A stretch of DNA of 64,000 nt, taken from positions 7,502,001 through 7,566,000 of the forward strand of contig NZ_CP108081.1 of NCBI RefSeq assembly GCF_036182465.1, written 5' to 3'. Shown in pieces: positions 8,265 to 18,350 of the stretch. The DNA comes from Streptomyces sp. NBC_00258. Lineage in GTDB: Bacteria; Actinomycetota; Actinomycetes; Streptomycetales; Streptomycetaceae. The number at the start of each line of letters is the position of its first letter. Position 1 is the first letter of the stretch. Below the pieces are notes generated by a model that worked only from the letters and a program-made list of their open reading frames with translations, was not told the DNA's origin and made no database searches. Both the position numbers and the translations under genes were made by a program.

Positions 8265-9112
8265 GTCCCCGCCTCCAACCCGCGCGGGCTGAGCAGCAGT
8301 TCGGCCAGCGAGGCCAGCCAGTCCACCAGCAGCGCGAGGGCCACGGTCAGGATCGAGCCGAGCACCAGCACCGGCATCCGCTGGTTGGTGATCCCGGTAG
8401 TGATCAGTACGCCGAGACCGCCGCCCCCGCCGAAGGTGGCGAGGGTCGACGTGCCCACGTTCAGGACGAGCGCGGTTCGGACACCGGCGAGGATCAGCGG
8501 TACGGCGAGGGGCAGTTCGACGCGGGCCAGCACTCCCGCGGGCGACATTCCGATACCCCGGGCGGCCTCCAGCAGCGTCGGATCGTTCGCCTTGAGCCCG
8601 GCGATCGTGTTCGACAGGACCGGCAGGACGGCGTACGCGATGATGCCGATCAGGGCCGCCTTCTGCCCGATGCCCAGCCAGATCACGAGCAGCGCCAGCA
8701 GGCCGATGGCAGGGGTCGCCTGCCCCATGTTGGCGACGGACATGGCGACCGGGGTCGCCTGCCGGAATGCCCTGCGCGTCAGCAGGATGCCCAGCGGAAT
8801 CGCGATGATCAGCACGAAGAACGTGGAGATCACGGTCAGTTCGATGCTCTGCCGCAGTGCCTTCCACACCTGGCCGCCCGACAGCGCGTTCTCCGAGAGC
8901 GGGTCCAGGTCCGCCTGCCGGAACCAGAGCCAGGTGGTGAGCAGCACGACGGTGAGCACGGCCGGCAGCAGGGTCAGCTTCTGCCAGGTCACCCGGGAGG
9001 CACGGGACTTGCCGGGCGGGGGAGCCTTCGTCTCCTCGAACCCGGAGTCCGGCCCGGCGCCCTCGCCGTTGGGGTCCGCCTCGGTGTCGTGGTCGGTCTC
9101 CGGGGCCCTCAC
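8261..9112 (-). CDS. Betaine-type ABC transporter permease (second)
   Basis: A 283-aa permease with an unusually long charged N-terminal tail (about 45 residues, Asp/Glu-rich) and then about 6 transmembrane helices. It carries the BPD_transp_1 coupling loop (AARGIGMSPAGVLARVELPLAVPLILAGVR). The GTG start overlaps the TGA of the ATPase gene (GTGA), and the stop overlaps the start of the binding-protein gene, indicating translational coupling. It forms the membrane channel together with the permease at 10409-11056. Confidence 0.88.
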   Translation of the reverse strand: MRAPETDHDTEADPNGEGAGPDSGFEETKAPPPGKSRASRVTWQKLTLLPAVLTVVLLTTWLWFRQADLDPLSENALSGGQVWKALRQSIELTVISTFFVLIIAIPLGILLTRRAFRQATPVAMSVANMGQATPAIGLLALLVIWLGIGQKAALIGIIAYAVLPVLSNTIAGLKANDPTLLEAARGIGMSPAGVLARVELPLAVPLILAGVRTALVLNVGTSTLATFGGGGGLGVLITTGITNQRMPVLVLGSILTVALALLVDWLASLAELLLSPRGLEAGT

Positions 9113-10416
9113 GCCTTCGCCTCCCCGCCGGCACCGGCGGTACCGATGACGCCTTCCTGCTCGTGGTGGGTCTGCTCGGCGCGCGTCTCCTCCAGTTCGT
9201 GCTGGTGCTCCATCGCGTCGAGCCGGTCGGCCTCCAGCAGTTCGTGCACGGAGTTCATCAGCGTCTCCATGTCCACGACGCCCGTGTACTCCCCGCGCCG
9301 CCCCGTCACCACGACCCGCCCCGCATTGTCGATGAGCACGGCCTCCAGCGCGTCCCGCAGCGTCGCGTCCCGGGTCACCGTGTCGTGCACCAGCGTGCCC
9401 GCCCGGGCCAGCGAGCCCTTGGCCCGCATCAGGTCCCCGCGCCGCAGCCACTTGTAGGGCCGCCCGCGCCGGTCGAGCAGCAGGATCTCGTTCGTGCCGC
9501 TCGACCGGAGCTTGTTGAAGATCTCCTGGAGCGGATCGTCGACGGTCACCGTCGGATAGCCGGTGATCTCCACGTCCCGTACGCGAGACAGGTTGAGCCG
9601 CTTCAACGCGGCCCCCGCGCCCACGAACCCGGACACGAAGTCGTCGGCGGGGTTGGTGAGGATCGCCTCCGGGGTGTCGAACTGGGCGATGTGCGACCGC
9701 TCCCGCAGCACGGCGATCCGGTCGCCCAGCTTGATCGCCTCGTCGAAGTCGTGGGTGACGAAGACGATGGTCTTGTGCAGCTCGTGCTGCAGCCGGATCA
9801 GCTCGTCCTGGAGGTGGTCGCGGGTGATGGGGTCCACGGCCCCGAAGGGCTCGTCCATCAACAGCACGGGCGGATCGGCGGCCAACGCCCGTGCCACGCC
9901 CACCCGTTGCTGCTGCCCGCCGGACAGCTGCCGCGGATAGCGCCCGTGGAACTCGCCCGGGTCGAGACCGACCAGGTCCAGCATCTCCTCGACCCGGGCG
10001 CTGATCCGTGCCTTCGGCCACCCCACCATCCTCGGTACGAGGGCGATGTTCTGGGCGACCGTCATGTGCGGGAAGAGCCCGGAGGCCTGGATCGCGTACC
10101 CGATCTTGCGGCGCAGCTTCACGGGATCCATGTGGGTGACGTCCTCGCCACCGATCCTGATGCGCCCGCCCGTGGGCTCGATCAGCCGGTTGATCATCTT
10201 CAGGGTGGTGGACTTCCCGCACCCCGAAGGCCCCACGAAGACGACGAGCTCACCGGCGTTGATCTCCATGTTGACGCTGTCGACGGCGGGGTCGGAGCTC
10301 CCCGGGTACTGCTTGGTGAGGTTCTCGAGCTCGATTGTGGCGCCGGTGGTGGCGTTCGCGCCGGTGGTCGCGGCGGGCACCGCAGCAGCGGCGGCGCTGG
10401 TGGTCGGCTCAGGCAC
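9109..10416 (-). CDS. Betaine-type ABC transporter ATPase with CBS domains (ProV/OpuAA type)
   Basis: A 435-aa ATPase: Walker A GPSGCGKST, signature LSGGQQQRVGVARAL, Walker B VLLMDEPFGAVD, H-loop THDFDEA. The C-terminal about 130 residues contain two CBS-like repeats, which in OpuA-type importers sense ionic strength or c-di-AMP. This points to an osmotically gated importer. The GTG start overlaps the end of the upstream permease by 8 bases. An Ala-rich N-terminal extension of about 25 residues precedes the ABC fold. Confidence 0.9.
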   Translation of the reverse strand: MPEPTTSAAAAAVPAATTGANATTGATIELENLTKQYPGSSDPAVDSVNMEINAGELVVFVGPSGCGKSTTLKMINRLIEPTGGRIRIGGEDVTHMDPVKLRRKIGYAIQASGLFPHMTVAQNIALVPRMVGWPKARISARVEEMLDLVGLDPGEFHGRYPRQLSGGQQQRVGVARALAADPPVLLMDEPFGAVDPITRDHLQDELIRLQHELHKTIVFVTHDFDEAIKLGDRIAVLRERSHIAQFDTPEAILTNPADDFVSGFVGAGAALKRLNLSRVRDVEITGYPTVTVDDPLQEIFNKLRSSGTNEILLLDRRGRPYKWLRRGDLMRAKGSLARAGTLVHDTVTRDATLRDALEAVLIDNAGRVVVTGRRGEYTGVVDMETLMNSVHELLEADRLDAMEHQHELEETRAEQTHHEQEGVIGTAGAGGEAKA

Positions 10417-11056
10417 GGATCCCCCTGGGAATGGTCAGCCGCCCGATGAGGACGTACGCGGCGTCGAACAGCAGGGCCAGGACGATGATCCCGAGCGTGC
10501 CCGCGAGCACCTGGTTGAGCGCGTTCTTGCTGCCCAGGGAGGCGATACCGCGGAAGATCTCATTGCCGAGACCCGGCCCCGAGGCATAGGCGGCGATGGC
10601 GGCGATCCCCATCAGCATCTGTGTGGAGACCCGGATCCCGGTCAGGATCGGCGGCCAGGCGAGCGGCAGTTCGACCCGCAGGAGCCGGGCGAGCCGCGAC
10701 ATCCCGATGCCGGTGGCCGCGTCGACGAGCGAGGGATCGACTCCGCGCAGCCCCACGATCGAGTTGCGCACGATCGGCAGCAGCCCGTACAGGGTCAGCG
10801 CGATCACCGTGGGCGGAACCCCCAGCCCCACGATCGGGATGAGCAGACCGATCATGGCGAGCGAGGGAATGGTCAGCAGGGTCGCCGTCGTGGTCGTGGC
10901 CAGATTCCCGGCCCACTCGCTCCGATAGGTGACGACACCGACCACCACACCGATCACCGTGGCGACGACCATGCACTGGAAGACGGCGCTGGCGTGCTGG
11001 TAGGCGTCGGCGAGAAGCTGTTGATGGCGACTGCCCAGGTACTCCCAGAAGCTCAC
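10409..11056 (-). CDS. Betaine-type ABC transporter permease (first)
   Basis: A 215-aa permease with about 5-6 transmembrane segments and the coupling loop DAATGIGMSRLARLLRVELPLAWPPILTG. It is the first gene of the operon (permease, ATPase, permease, binding protein, all overlapping by 4-8 bases). The Lrp-type regulator lies 39 bases upstream on the same strand, so it may be cotranscribed. The pair of short permeases is typical of the OpuC/OpuB layout rather than a fused permease. Confidence 0.88.
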   Translation of the reverse strand: MSFWEYLGSRHQQLLADAYQHASAVFQCMVVATVIGVVVGVVTYRSEWAGNLATTTTATLLTIPSLAMIGLLIPIVGLGVPPTVIALTLYGLLPIVRNSIVGLRGVDPSLVDAATGIGMSRLARLLRVELPLAWPPILTGIRVSTQMLMGIAAIAAYASGPGLGNEIFRGIASLGSKNALNQVLAGTLGIIVLALLFDAAYVLIGRLTIPRGIRA

Positions 11057-11095
11057 CCGCTTTTCACCCCTGTCGCCTCAGCCGTCACTGTCGCC

Positions 11096-11569
11096 TCAGT
11101 CGTCGTCCTCCGCGGCCTGCTCCACCAGCGGGATGATCCGCAGCGGCACGGGGTTCTCCATGACGATCGCCGTGGAGGCCCGGACGATGCCATCAAAACC
11201 GACAACCCGGTCGATCACCCGCTGAAGATCGGCGTTGGACCGCGCCACGAGCCGGCACAGCATGTCCCCGCCGCCCGTCGTCGTGTGCAGCTCCAGCACC
11301 TCGGGCACGGTCGTCAAGTGCGCCCGTACGTCCGCCCCTTGCCCCTGCCGGATCTGCAGCGTCGCGAAGGCGGTGACGGGATATCCGAGGGCCGCGGGAT
11401 CGACCTGCGGCCCGAACCCCCGGATGACTCCATTGGACTGAAGCCGGTCGAGCCGCGCCTGCACGGTCCCGCGCGCGACCCCGAGCCGCCGGGACATCTC
11501 CAGCACACCGATGCGCGGCTCCCGCGCGAGCAGCACCAGCAGCCGCCCGTCCAGATGATCGATCGCCAT
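11096..11569 (-). CDS. Lrp/AsnC-family regulator, divergent from hppD
   Basis: A 157-aa protein from ATG 11569, which has CGGAGG five bases upstream; an in-frame ATG at 11590 and the ORF extension to 11632 lack a good ribosome site. N-terminal AsnC-type HTH (LDGRLLVLLAREPRIGVLEMSRRLGVARGTVQARLDRLQ), C-terminal RAM/AsnC effector domain. Lrp-type proteins bind amino acids, so control of tyrosine catabolism (the divergent hppD) or of the betaine operon downstream is plausible. The C-terminus is acidic (AAEDDD). Confidence 0.88.
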   Translation of the reverse strand: MAIDHLDGRLLVLLAREPRIGVLEMSRRLGVARGTVQARLDRLQSNGVIRGFGPQVDPAALGYPVTAFATLQIRQGQGADVRAHLTTVPEVLELHTTTGGGDMLCRLVARSNADLQRVIDRVVGFDGIVRASTAIVMENPVPLRIIPLVEQAAEDDD

Positions 11570-11624
11570 GAACGCCTCCGCGGTGGTCATCCTGTACACA
11601 AAGCCCGGACATGCAGGCTTTTCA

Positions 11625-12837
<1,213 letters not shown>

Positions 12838-12860
12838 GCACCGCAGCCTGCAAGGCCGTT

Positions 12861-12897
12861 GGGGCACTGGGCGCTGTCACACCGGGCCCAGTGCCCC
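12861..12897. terminator. Bidirectional terminator between hppD and the TPR gene
   Basis: 12-bp perfect stem GGGGCACTGGGC/GCCCAGTGCCCC with a 13-base loop, placed between convergent genes and overlapping the last codons of the TPR gene. Confidence 0.75.
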
Positions 12898-14313
12898 CAG
12901 CGCCTCCTTCGCCGCCGGAACGCCCAGCGGCGAGAAGTACGGACTGATCCGCAGCGCCTCCTCAAGATGGCGGCGCGCGGGTCCCTCCAGCTTCGACTGC
13001 CGCTCGATCATGCCCCGGTGGTACGCGTAGGGCGCGCTGCGGACCGCACCCACGTGCTCCTTGTCGGTGGCCTTCGTGGCGAAGACGAGCGCGTCCTCGT
13101 GCTGCCCCGCGCGATGCAGCGCCCACCCCAGCGCATCCGCGACCGCCGCGGAGGGATGCCGCTCCCACTCGTCCCGCAGCAGCCGCACAGCGGCCTTCGG
13201 GTCACCGTGGTCCGCCTCGAAGAGACCCGCCACGAGATCGGTGTTCACCCCACCGGCGGCGCCCTCGCGCACCCGCTCCCGCACCACGTCGTACTGGGCC
13301 CGCGCCTCGTCGCCCAGCCCCAGGGACTCGTACAACTCGCCCAGCTCCCACGCGTACCGGGGCAGCGCCCGCTTCTCCGACGCGGCCCGGTACGCGCGTA
13401 CGGCCTCCGAGGTCCGGCCAAGGGCGGCCAGCGCCCTGCCCTGCCCCGCGAGCGCGGCGTGCCCGTCGGGATCGGCCCGCACCGCGGCCTCGAAGGCGCG
13501 CAGCGACTCGGCGGGCTCCCCGCGCTCCCAGGCCAGCTCCCCGGCCCCGACGAGACAGTCCGCCCGCTCGGCCGGAGCGGAGGCGAGCGCCACCGCGTCC
13601 CAGAGCGCGGCGGCGGCGTCCTCGCGGAGCCCCTGGTCCCGGTACACGAGAGCGGCCCGCGTCAGCACCCGTGCCCTCGGCGCCGCGGCTCCCTTCGGCA
13701 GCCGGACGAGCCTGGCCAGCGCCTTGTCCGCGGCCTTGAACTCCCCGAGCCCCCGGTACGCGTCGATCAACGCCGGATAGGCCGTCCACCGCTTCGGCGA
13801 GGCGGCCACCGAGGCCTCGCCCCACTTCCGCGCCGCCCGGAAGTCGTGCCGGGCGTTGGCGAGCGCGGCGAGACCGTCGAGCGCCTCCACGTTCTTCTTC
13901 GGCTTCGCCCGCAACGACGTACGCAGCGCCTTCTCGGCCTTCGGGTAGAACCGCGCCTCGCCGGTCCGCTCGCCCCGCTCCGCATACGCCGCGCCGAGCA
14001 CCGCCCACGACCGCACATCACCCGGATGGGCCCGCAGATGCGCCTCGCGGTCCCCGATCAGGGCGACCAGATCGGGCAGTGAGGCGGGCGCCCCGGCCCC
14101 GACGGCGGTCTCGGCCCGAGCCACCGGACCGGGTGCGGGCGGCGGCCCGTCCCGCTCGGGGGGCGCCACCATCAGCACACCGCCCAGCACGGCACACCCC
14201 GCCACGGCACCGACGAGCGCCCACCCCTTGGCCGAACCCGGACCACCCGAGGGACGGCCCGCCGGGCCACCCGCCGGACCGTCCGCCGAACCCGAGGCCA
14301 GCTCTTTTCCCAT
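12877..14313 (-). CDS. Membrane-anchored tetratricopeptide-repeat protein
   Basis: A 478-aa protein from ATG 14313, chosen because GGAGAG lies 6 bases upstream; in-frame ATGs at 14325 and 14358 are alternatives. A Gly/Pro/Ser-rich N-terminus and one transmembrane helix (WALVGAVAGCAVLGGVLMV) lead into many helical repeats with TPR-like spacing (e.g. ALAALGRTSEAVRAYRAA, LGLGDEARAQYDVV). The repeats would lie on one face of the membrane as a protein-binding scaffold. Partner unknown. Convergent with hppD. Confidence 0.8.
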   Translation of the reverse strand: MGKELASGSADGPAGGPAGRPSGGPGSAKGWALVGAVAGCAVLGGVLMVAPPERDGPPPAPGPVARAETAVGAGAPASLPDLVALIGDREAHLRAHPGDVRSWAVLGAAYAERGERTGEARFYPKAEKALRTSLRAKPKKNVEALDGLAALANARHDFRAARKWGEASVAASPKRWTAYPALIDAYRGLGEFKAADKALARLVRLPKGAAAPRARVLTRAALVYRDQGLREDAAAALWDAVALASAPAERADCLVGAGELAWERGEPAESLRAFEAAVRADPDGHAALAGQGRALAALGRTSEAVRAYRAASEKRALPRYAWELGELYESLGLGDEARAQYDVVRERVREGAAGGVNTDLVAGLFEADHGDPKAAVRLLRDEWERHPSAAVADALGWALHRAGQHEDALVFATKATDKEHVGAVRSAPYAYHRGMIERQSKLEGPARRHLEEALRISPYFSPLGVPAAKEALGALGPV

Positions 14314-14434
14314 GCCGCTCTCCATGCCGCTCACTGTGCGCCAATACGAAGAGCACACCCGGCCACCACCCCGGCGCGGAAAGCCCCTCGCGGGCGGGGT
14401 TCACACCGATGGCCCCGAGTGCGACGCTGTGATC

Positions 14435-15844
14435 ATGAGCCGTATCGAAGCCCGTCCCGATGAAGACACCGTGGCACCGGGCAGCCTCGCCGAACGTCTC
14501 CTCGTGGGCCTGCCGGACGAGGCGGTCCTCACCGACCCGGACGTCACCAGCTCGTACGCCAACGACATGGCCAGCTTCTGCGAGGCCGGCACCCCCGCCG
14601 TCGTGGTGCTGCCGCGCACCGTCGAGCAGGTCCAGCACGTCATGCGCGTCGCGACCGAACTGCGCGTCCCGGTCGTCCCGCAGGGCGCCCGTACGGGCCT
14701 GTCGGGCGCCGCCAACGCCTCCGAGGGCTGCATCGTGCTGTCCCTCGTCAAGATGGACCGGATCCTGGAGATCAGCCCGGTCGACCGGATCGCGGTGGTG
14801 GAGCCGGGCGTCATCAACGCCACGCTCTCCCGCGCCGTCAACGAACACGGCCTCTACTACCCGCCGGACCCCTCCAGCTGGGAGATGTGCACGATCGGCG
14901 GCAACATCGGCACGGCGTCCGGCGGCCTGTGCTGTGTGAAGTACGGGGTGACGGCCGAGTACGTCCTCGGCCTGGACGTGGTTCTCGCCGACGGCCGCCT
15001 GATGTCCACCGGCCGCCGTACGGCGAAGGGCGTCGCCGGATACGACCTGACCCGCCTCCTCGTCGGCTCGGAGGGCTCGCTCGGCATCGTCGTACGGGCC
15101 ACCCTCGCCCTGAAGCCGCAGCCGCCCCAACAGCTGGTGCTGGCCGCCGAGTTCGCCTCCGCCGCGGCAGCCTGCGACGCGGTCTGCCGGATCATGGAGG
15201 GCGGCCATGTGCCGTCCCTCCTCGAACTGATGGACCGTACGACGGTGAAGGCCGTCAACGACATGGCGAACATGGGCCTGCCGGAGTCCACCGAGGCCCT
15301 GCTCCTCGCCGCCTTCGACACCCTCGACCCGGCCGCCGACCTGACGGCCGTGGGCGCGCTCTGCGAGGCGGCCGGCGCCACACAGGTCGTACCGGCGGAC
15401 GACGCGGCCGAGTCCGAACTGCTGCTCCAGGCCCGCCGGTTGTCCCTCACCGGCCTCGAAGCGGTCAAGGGCACGACGATGATCGACGACGTGTGCGTAC
15501 CGCGCTCGAAGCTCGCCGAGATGCTCGAAGGGGTCGACCGGATCGCCGAGAAGTACCAGCTGACCATCGGCGTCGTCGCACACGCCGGAGACGGCAACAC
15601 CCACCCGACCGTCTGCTTCGACGCGGGCGACCCCGACGAGTCCCGCCGCGCCCGCGAGTCCTTCGACGAGATCATGGCCCTCGGCCTGGAGCTCGGCGGC
15701 ACGATCACCGGCGAGCACGGTGTGGGTGTCCTCAAGAAGGAGTGGCTGGCGCGCGAGATCGGCCCGGTGGGCGTGGAGATGCAGCGGGCGATCAAGACGG
15801 CGTTCGACCCGCTCGGCATCCTCAACCCCGGCAAGCTCTTCTGA
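14435..15844 (+). CDS. FAD-binding oxidase, GlcD/D-lactate dehydrogenase type
   Basis: A 469-aa protein. The N-terminal PCMH-type FAD domain (VVPQGARTGLSGAANAS; IGGNIGTASGGLCCVKYG; LVGSEGSLGIV) and the C-terminal FAD-linked oxidase domain (HAGDGNTHPTVCFD; GEHGVGVLKKEWL; LNPGKLF) are complete. The family oxidises 2-hydroxy acids such as glycolate or D-lactate. No GlcE/GlcF partners are nearby, so it probably works as a single-subunit dehydrogenase. ATG 14435 is taken as start, since the family N-terminus begins there; no ribosome site is visible, so translation may be leaderless. Confidence 0.9.
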   Translation: MSRIEARPDEDTVAPGSLAERLLVGLPDEAVLTDPDVTSSYANDMASFCEAGTPAVVVLPRTVEQVQHVMRVATELRVPVVPQGARTGLSGAANASEGCIVLSLVKMDRILEISPVDRIAVVEPGVINATLSRAVNEHGLYYPPDPSSWEMCTIGGNIGTASGGLCCVKYGVTAEYVLGLDVVLADGRLMSTGRRTAKGVAGYDLTRLLVGSEGSLGIVVRATLALKPQPPQQLVLAAEFASAAAACDAVCRIMEGGHVPSLLELMDRTTVKAVNDMANMGLPESTEALLLAAFDTLDPAADLTAVGALCEAAGATQVVPADDAAESELLLQARRLSLTGLEAVKGTTMIDDVCVPRSKLAEMLEGVDRIAEKYQLTIGVVAHAGDGNTHPTVCFDAGDPDESRRARESFDEIMALGLELGGTITGEHGVGVLKKEWLAREIGPVGVEMQRAIKTAFDPLGILNPGKLF

Positions 15845-15876
15845 GCCACCTCCTCCGCTTCTCGCGCCCCTCCGTC

Positions 15877-16350
15877 TCACTCCCCGTCCTTGGACTCGTC
15901 CGAGGGCCAGGGGTCGCGCAGCCAGAGATCGTCGGCCGGGGTGGGCGCGAGCAGCTCGGCGAGGCCGTCGTCGATACCGAGCTGTTCGGCCTCGGTACCC
16001 GGCGGCACCGCCCGCAGGGTGCGCTCCAGCCAGGCCGACACCTGCGCGGCGGGCGCTTCGAGGAGGGCGTCCCCGTCGGGTGAACTCAGCGCCATCAGGA
16101 CGACGCTCCGTCCGGCGACCTTCGTCGGCCACACCCGCACATCCCCGTGCCCGCACGGCCGGAACACCCCCTCTACGAGCAGCTCGCGCGCGAACGTCCA
16201 GTTCACGGGGTGGTCCGAGCCGATGTGGAAGGCCATGTGGACGGCGTACGGATCGTCGGTGCGGTAGCTCAGCCGGGCCGGGACCGGGATGCTTCGCTCG
16301 GGGGACAGGACCAGTTTCAGTTCGAGCTCGCGCTCCACCACGGTGTTCAT
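15877..16350 (-). CDS. ssgG: SsgA-like sporulation/cell-division regulator (SALP), probably SsgG
   Basis: A 157-aa protein with hallmark SALP segments: ERELELKLVLSPERSIPVPARLSYRTDDPYAVHMAFH, WTFARELLVEG, GDVRVWPT and LSSPDGDALLEAPA. SALPs are confined to sporulating actinomycetes and steer septum placement and wall remodelling during aerial-hypha sporulation. The ssgG call rests on sequence and on the remembered S. coelicolor order, where ssgG lies close to hppD. A C-terminal tail rich in Asp/Trp/Pro (DDLWLRDPWPSDES) extends beyond the core SALP fold. ATG 16350 has GAGAGGAAA upstream. Convergent with the FAD oxidase gene. Confidence 0.85.
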   Translation of the reverse strand: MNTVVERELELKLVLSPERSIPVPARLSYRTDDPYAVHMAFHIGSDHPVNWTFARELLVEGVFRPCGHGDVRVWPTKVAGRSVVLMALSSPDGDALLEAPAAQVSAWLERTLRAVPPGTEAEQLGIDDGLAELLAPTPADDLWLRDPWPSDESKDGE

Positions 16351-16672
16351 GTCGTGCGTTTCCTCTCGTCCAGTGGCCCTGTGGGCGGGCCCGTACGAGT
16401 GGAGAGGGCGCGGGCCGCGCAGCATTACGCGGGTTCGCGGAACTTTTTCCGAAGGCACCGGCACACGACCGGCAGACACAAGCAGCACACGGCCGACAGA
16501 GACGGTCAGCACACGGCCGGCAGACGGTCGGCACCCGACCGGAAGCGGCCGGAAAACGTGGCGGAACCTTGCTCGAAGGGGGTAGGTACGCCAGGAGCGG
16601 CAGTGGTGCTTGCGCCCGTCTGATAGATGTGGACGCTCAACACGACCCCCGAGCAGATACGGGACGACGGAC
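16351..16672. other. Divergent intergenic region between ssgG and the first RDD gene
   Basis: No gene is visible. Around 16459-16545 there are imperfect repeats built on GCACACGGCCGgCAGAC-type units (four or five, 16-22 bp apart), possibly an operator array or simple slippage. Promoters of both genes should lie here; none was clear. Confidence 0.4.
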
Positions 16673-18289
16673 ATGAGCGCCCCAACCCCGGCCCCCGGCG
16701 ACGACAGGCCCCGCGAAGGGTATTACCCGGACCCCTCCATTCCCGGATATGTCCGGTACTGGAACGGTGCCGCGTGGGTGCCGGGCACCAGCCGGCCGGC
16801 GCCGTCCGGAGGCGAGCCGATCTCGTCGCCCGCGGACGAACGGTCCGTGCCCGCCTCCACGGAGGAGACGGGCCCGCACTTCTTCGACGAGGACCCGCCG
16901 GCCGCGAGCCCGTCGCCCGCCGACGCCCAGCACGGCAGCCGGCCCGAACCCGCGACCGCGTGGGGCGCCGACCGCTCACGACAGACCGGCTTCGGCGGCG
17001 ATCCGGACCGCCGGATCCGCTGGGGCAAGCCCGATCCGCGGGTGCCCACCGAGGAGCCGGCCGAGTCCGCCGGCTCCTCCCTGCCGTCCCAGCCCGACGG
17101 CAGGTCGGACCACACGGACGGTATGGCCACGTTCCACTCGTCCGAGTCCGAGTCCCGGGCCGATTCCGATGCCGGGTCCGACGGAGGCTCAGGGGCCCTC
17201 AAGCCGCCGGGCTCCGGCGGCACGGTGGTGTTCCGCAGGCCCACCGGACCGGTGCGGCCGACCGGAGCCGGCAACGCGGCGGGCTCCGCAGGACCCGGGG
17301 GCGCCGGGGGCACGGACAGGGCCGACGGGCCGGCCGGGGGAGCGGGCACGGCGGGAGCCATGGGCGCCGGGCGCGCGCATGTCTCGGGCGGCGATCGTTC
17401 GGGCGGTGTCCCCGGCTCCCGTGAACCCCTCGCCTCCGAGGGCACAATGGCCTTCAGGGCCGTGTCACCGCGCGGGGGACAGCAGCGCGGGGCCCAGCCC
17501 TCCGCCGCCCAGTCCCCGGCGGCCCAGGCAGCCGCGGCTCAGGCCCAAACAGCCGCCCCCCAGGGCCCCGCAGCCGCCTCCCCGGCCGCCCCCGCCACCC
17601 CTCAGCAGTCGACCCCTCAGCGGTCCACCCCCGATACCCCTCCGCAGTCCGGCTCCGGCGCCCCCATGGCCGCGGGTGCCGGTGGCGGGCAGCCCTCCTG
17701 GGCCCAGCAGGTGCACCGCCTGGCCGGGCCGGAGGGCGACCAGCCCGTCGTGCCGTGGAAGCCGGTGCGGGAGGACCCGTTCCAGGCGGCGGCCCGCTCG
17801 CAGGCGAACGCCCGCCCGGCGGGGCTCGGCAAGCGCCTGGCGGCCAGACTCGTGGACACGATCGTGCTGGCCGCCGTCACCGGCGCGGCCGCCGTTCCGC
17901 TGGGCACCAGGGCCCTCGACCACGTCAACGAGAAGATCGACGCGGCCAAGCTGTCGGGCGAGACCGTCACGGTCTGGCTCCTTGACGGCACCACCGCGGT
18001 CTACCTCGGCATCATCCTCGCCGTACTGCTCCTCTTCGGTGTCCTCTACGAGGCGTTGCCCACCGCCAAGTGGGGCCGCACCCTCGGCAAGAAGCTGTGC
18101 GGCCTCCAGGTGCGGGACATCGAGGGCGGCGACCCGCCGTCGTTCGGTCTGGCGCTGCGCCGCTGGCTCGTCTACAGCGTTCCCGGCCTTCTCGCCATCG
18201 GTGTCCTGGGTGTCCTGTGGGGCGCGTTCGACCGCCCGTGGCGCCAGTGCTGGCACGACAAGGCGGCCCACACGTTCGTCGCGGGCTGA
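16673..18289 (+). CDS. RDD-family membrane protein with N-terminal DUF2510 domain
   Basis: A 538-aa protein. Residues about 15-40 (REGYYPDPSIPGYVRYWNGAAWVP) are a DUF2510-type Trp-rich motif. A disordered linker of about 340 residues rich in Gly, Ser, Pro and Ala follows. The C-terminal about 150 residues form an RDD domain (GLGKRLAARLVDTIV ... LYEALPTAKWGRTLGKKLCGLQVRD) with three to four membrane helices. Function is unknown; RDD proteins are small membrane proteins linked in some cases to ion transport. ATG 16673 is preferred because DUF2510 proteins start close to this motif. Followed 61 bases later by a second RDD gene. Confidence 0.82.
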   Translation: MSAPTPAPGDDRPREGYYPDPSIPGYVRYWNGAAWVPGTSRPAPSGGEPISSPADERSVPASTEETGPHFFDEDPPAASPSPADAQHGSRPEPATAWGADRSRQTGFGGDPDRRIRWGKPDPRVPTEEPAESAGSSLPSQPDGRSDHTDGMATFHSSESESRADSDAGSDGGSGALKPPGSGGTVVFRRPTGPVRPTGAGNAAGSAGPGGAGGTDRADGPAGGAGTAGAMGAGRAHVSGGDRSGGVPGSREPLASEGTMAFRAVSPRGGQQRGAQPSAAQSPAAQAAAAQAQTAAPQGPAAASPAAPATPQQSTPQRSTPDTPPQSGSGAPMAAGAGGGQPSWAQQVHRLAGPEGDQPVVPWKPVREDPFQAAARSQANARPAGLGKRLAARLVDTIVLAAVTGAAAVPLGTRALDHVNEKIDAAKLSGETVTVWLLDGTTAVYLGIILAVLLLFGVLYEALPTAKWGRTLGKKLCGLQVRDIEGGDPPSFGLALRRWLVYSVPGLLAIGVLGVLWGAFDRPWRQCWHDKAAHTFVAG

Positions 18290-18350
18290 CCGGTCCCCCG
18301 GACGGCCGCCCCCCATTGCGCAGTCGGGGGGTTCGCGGTCGACTCGGGAT

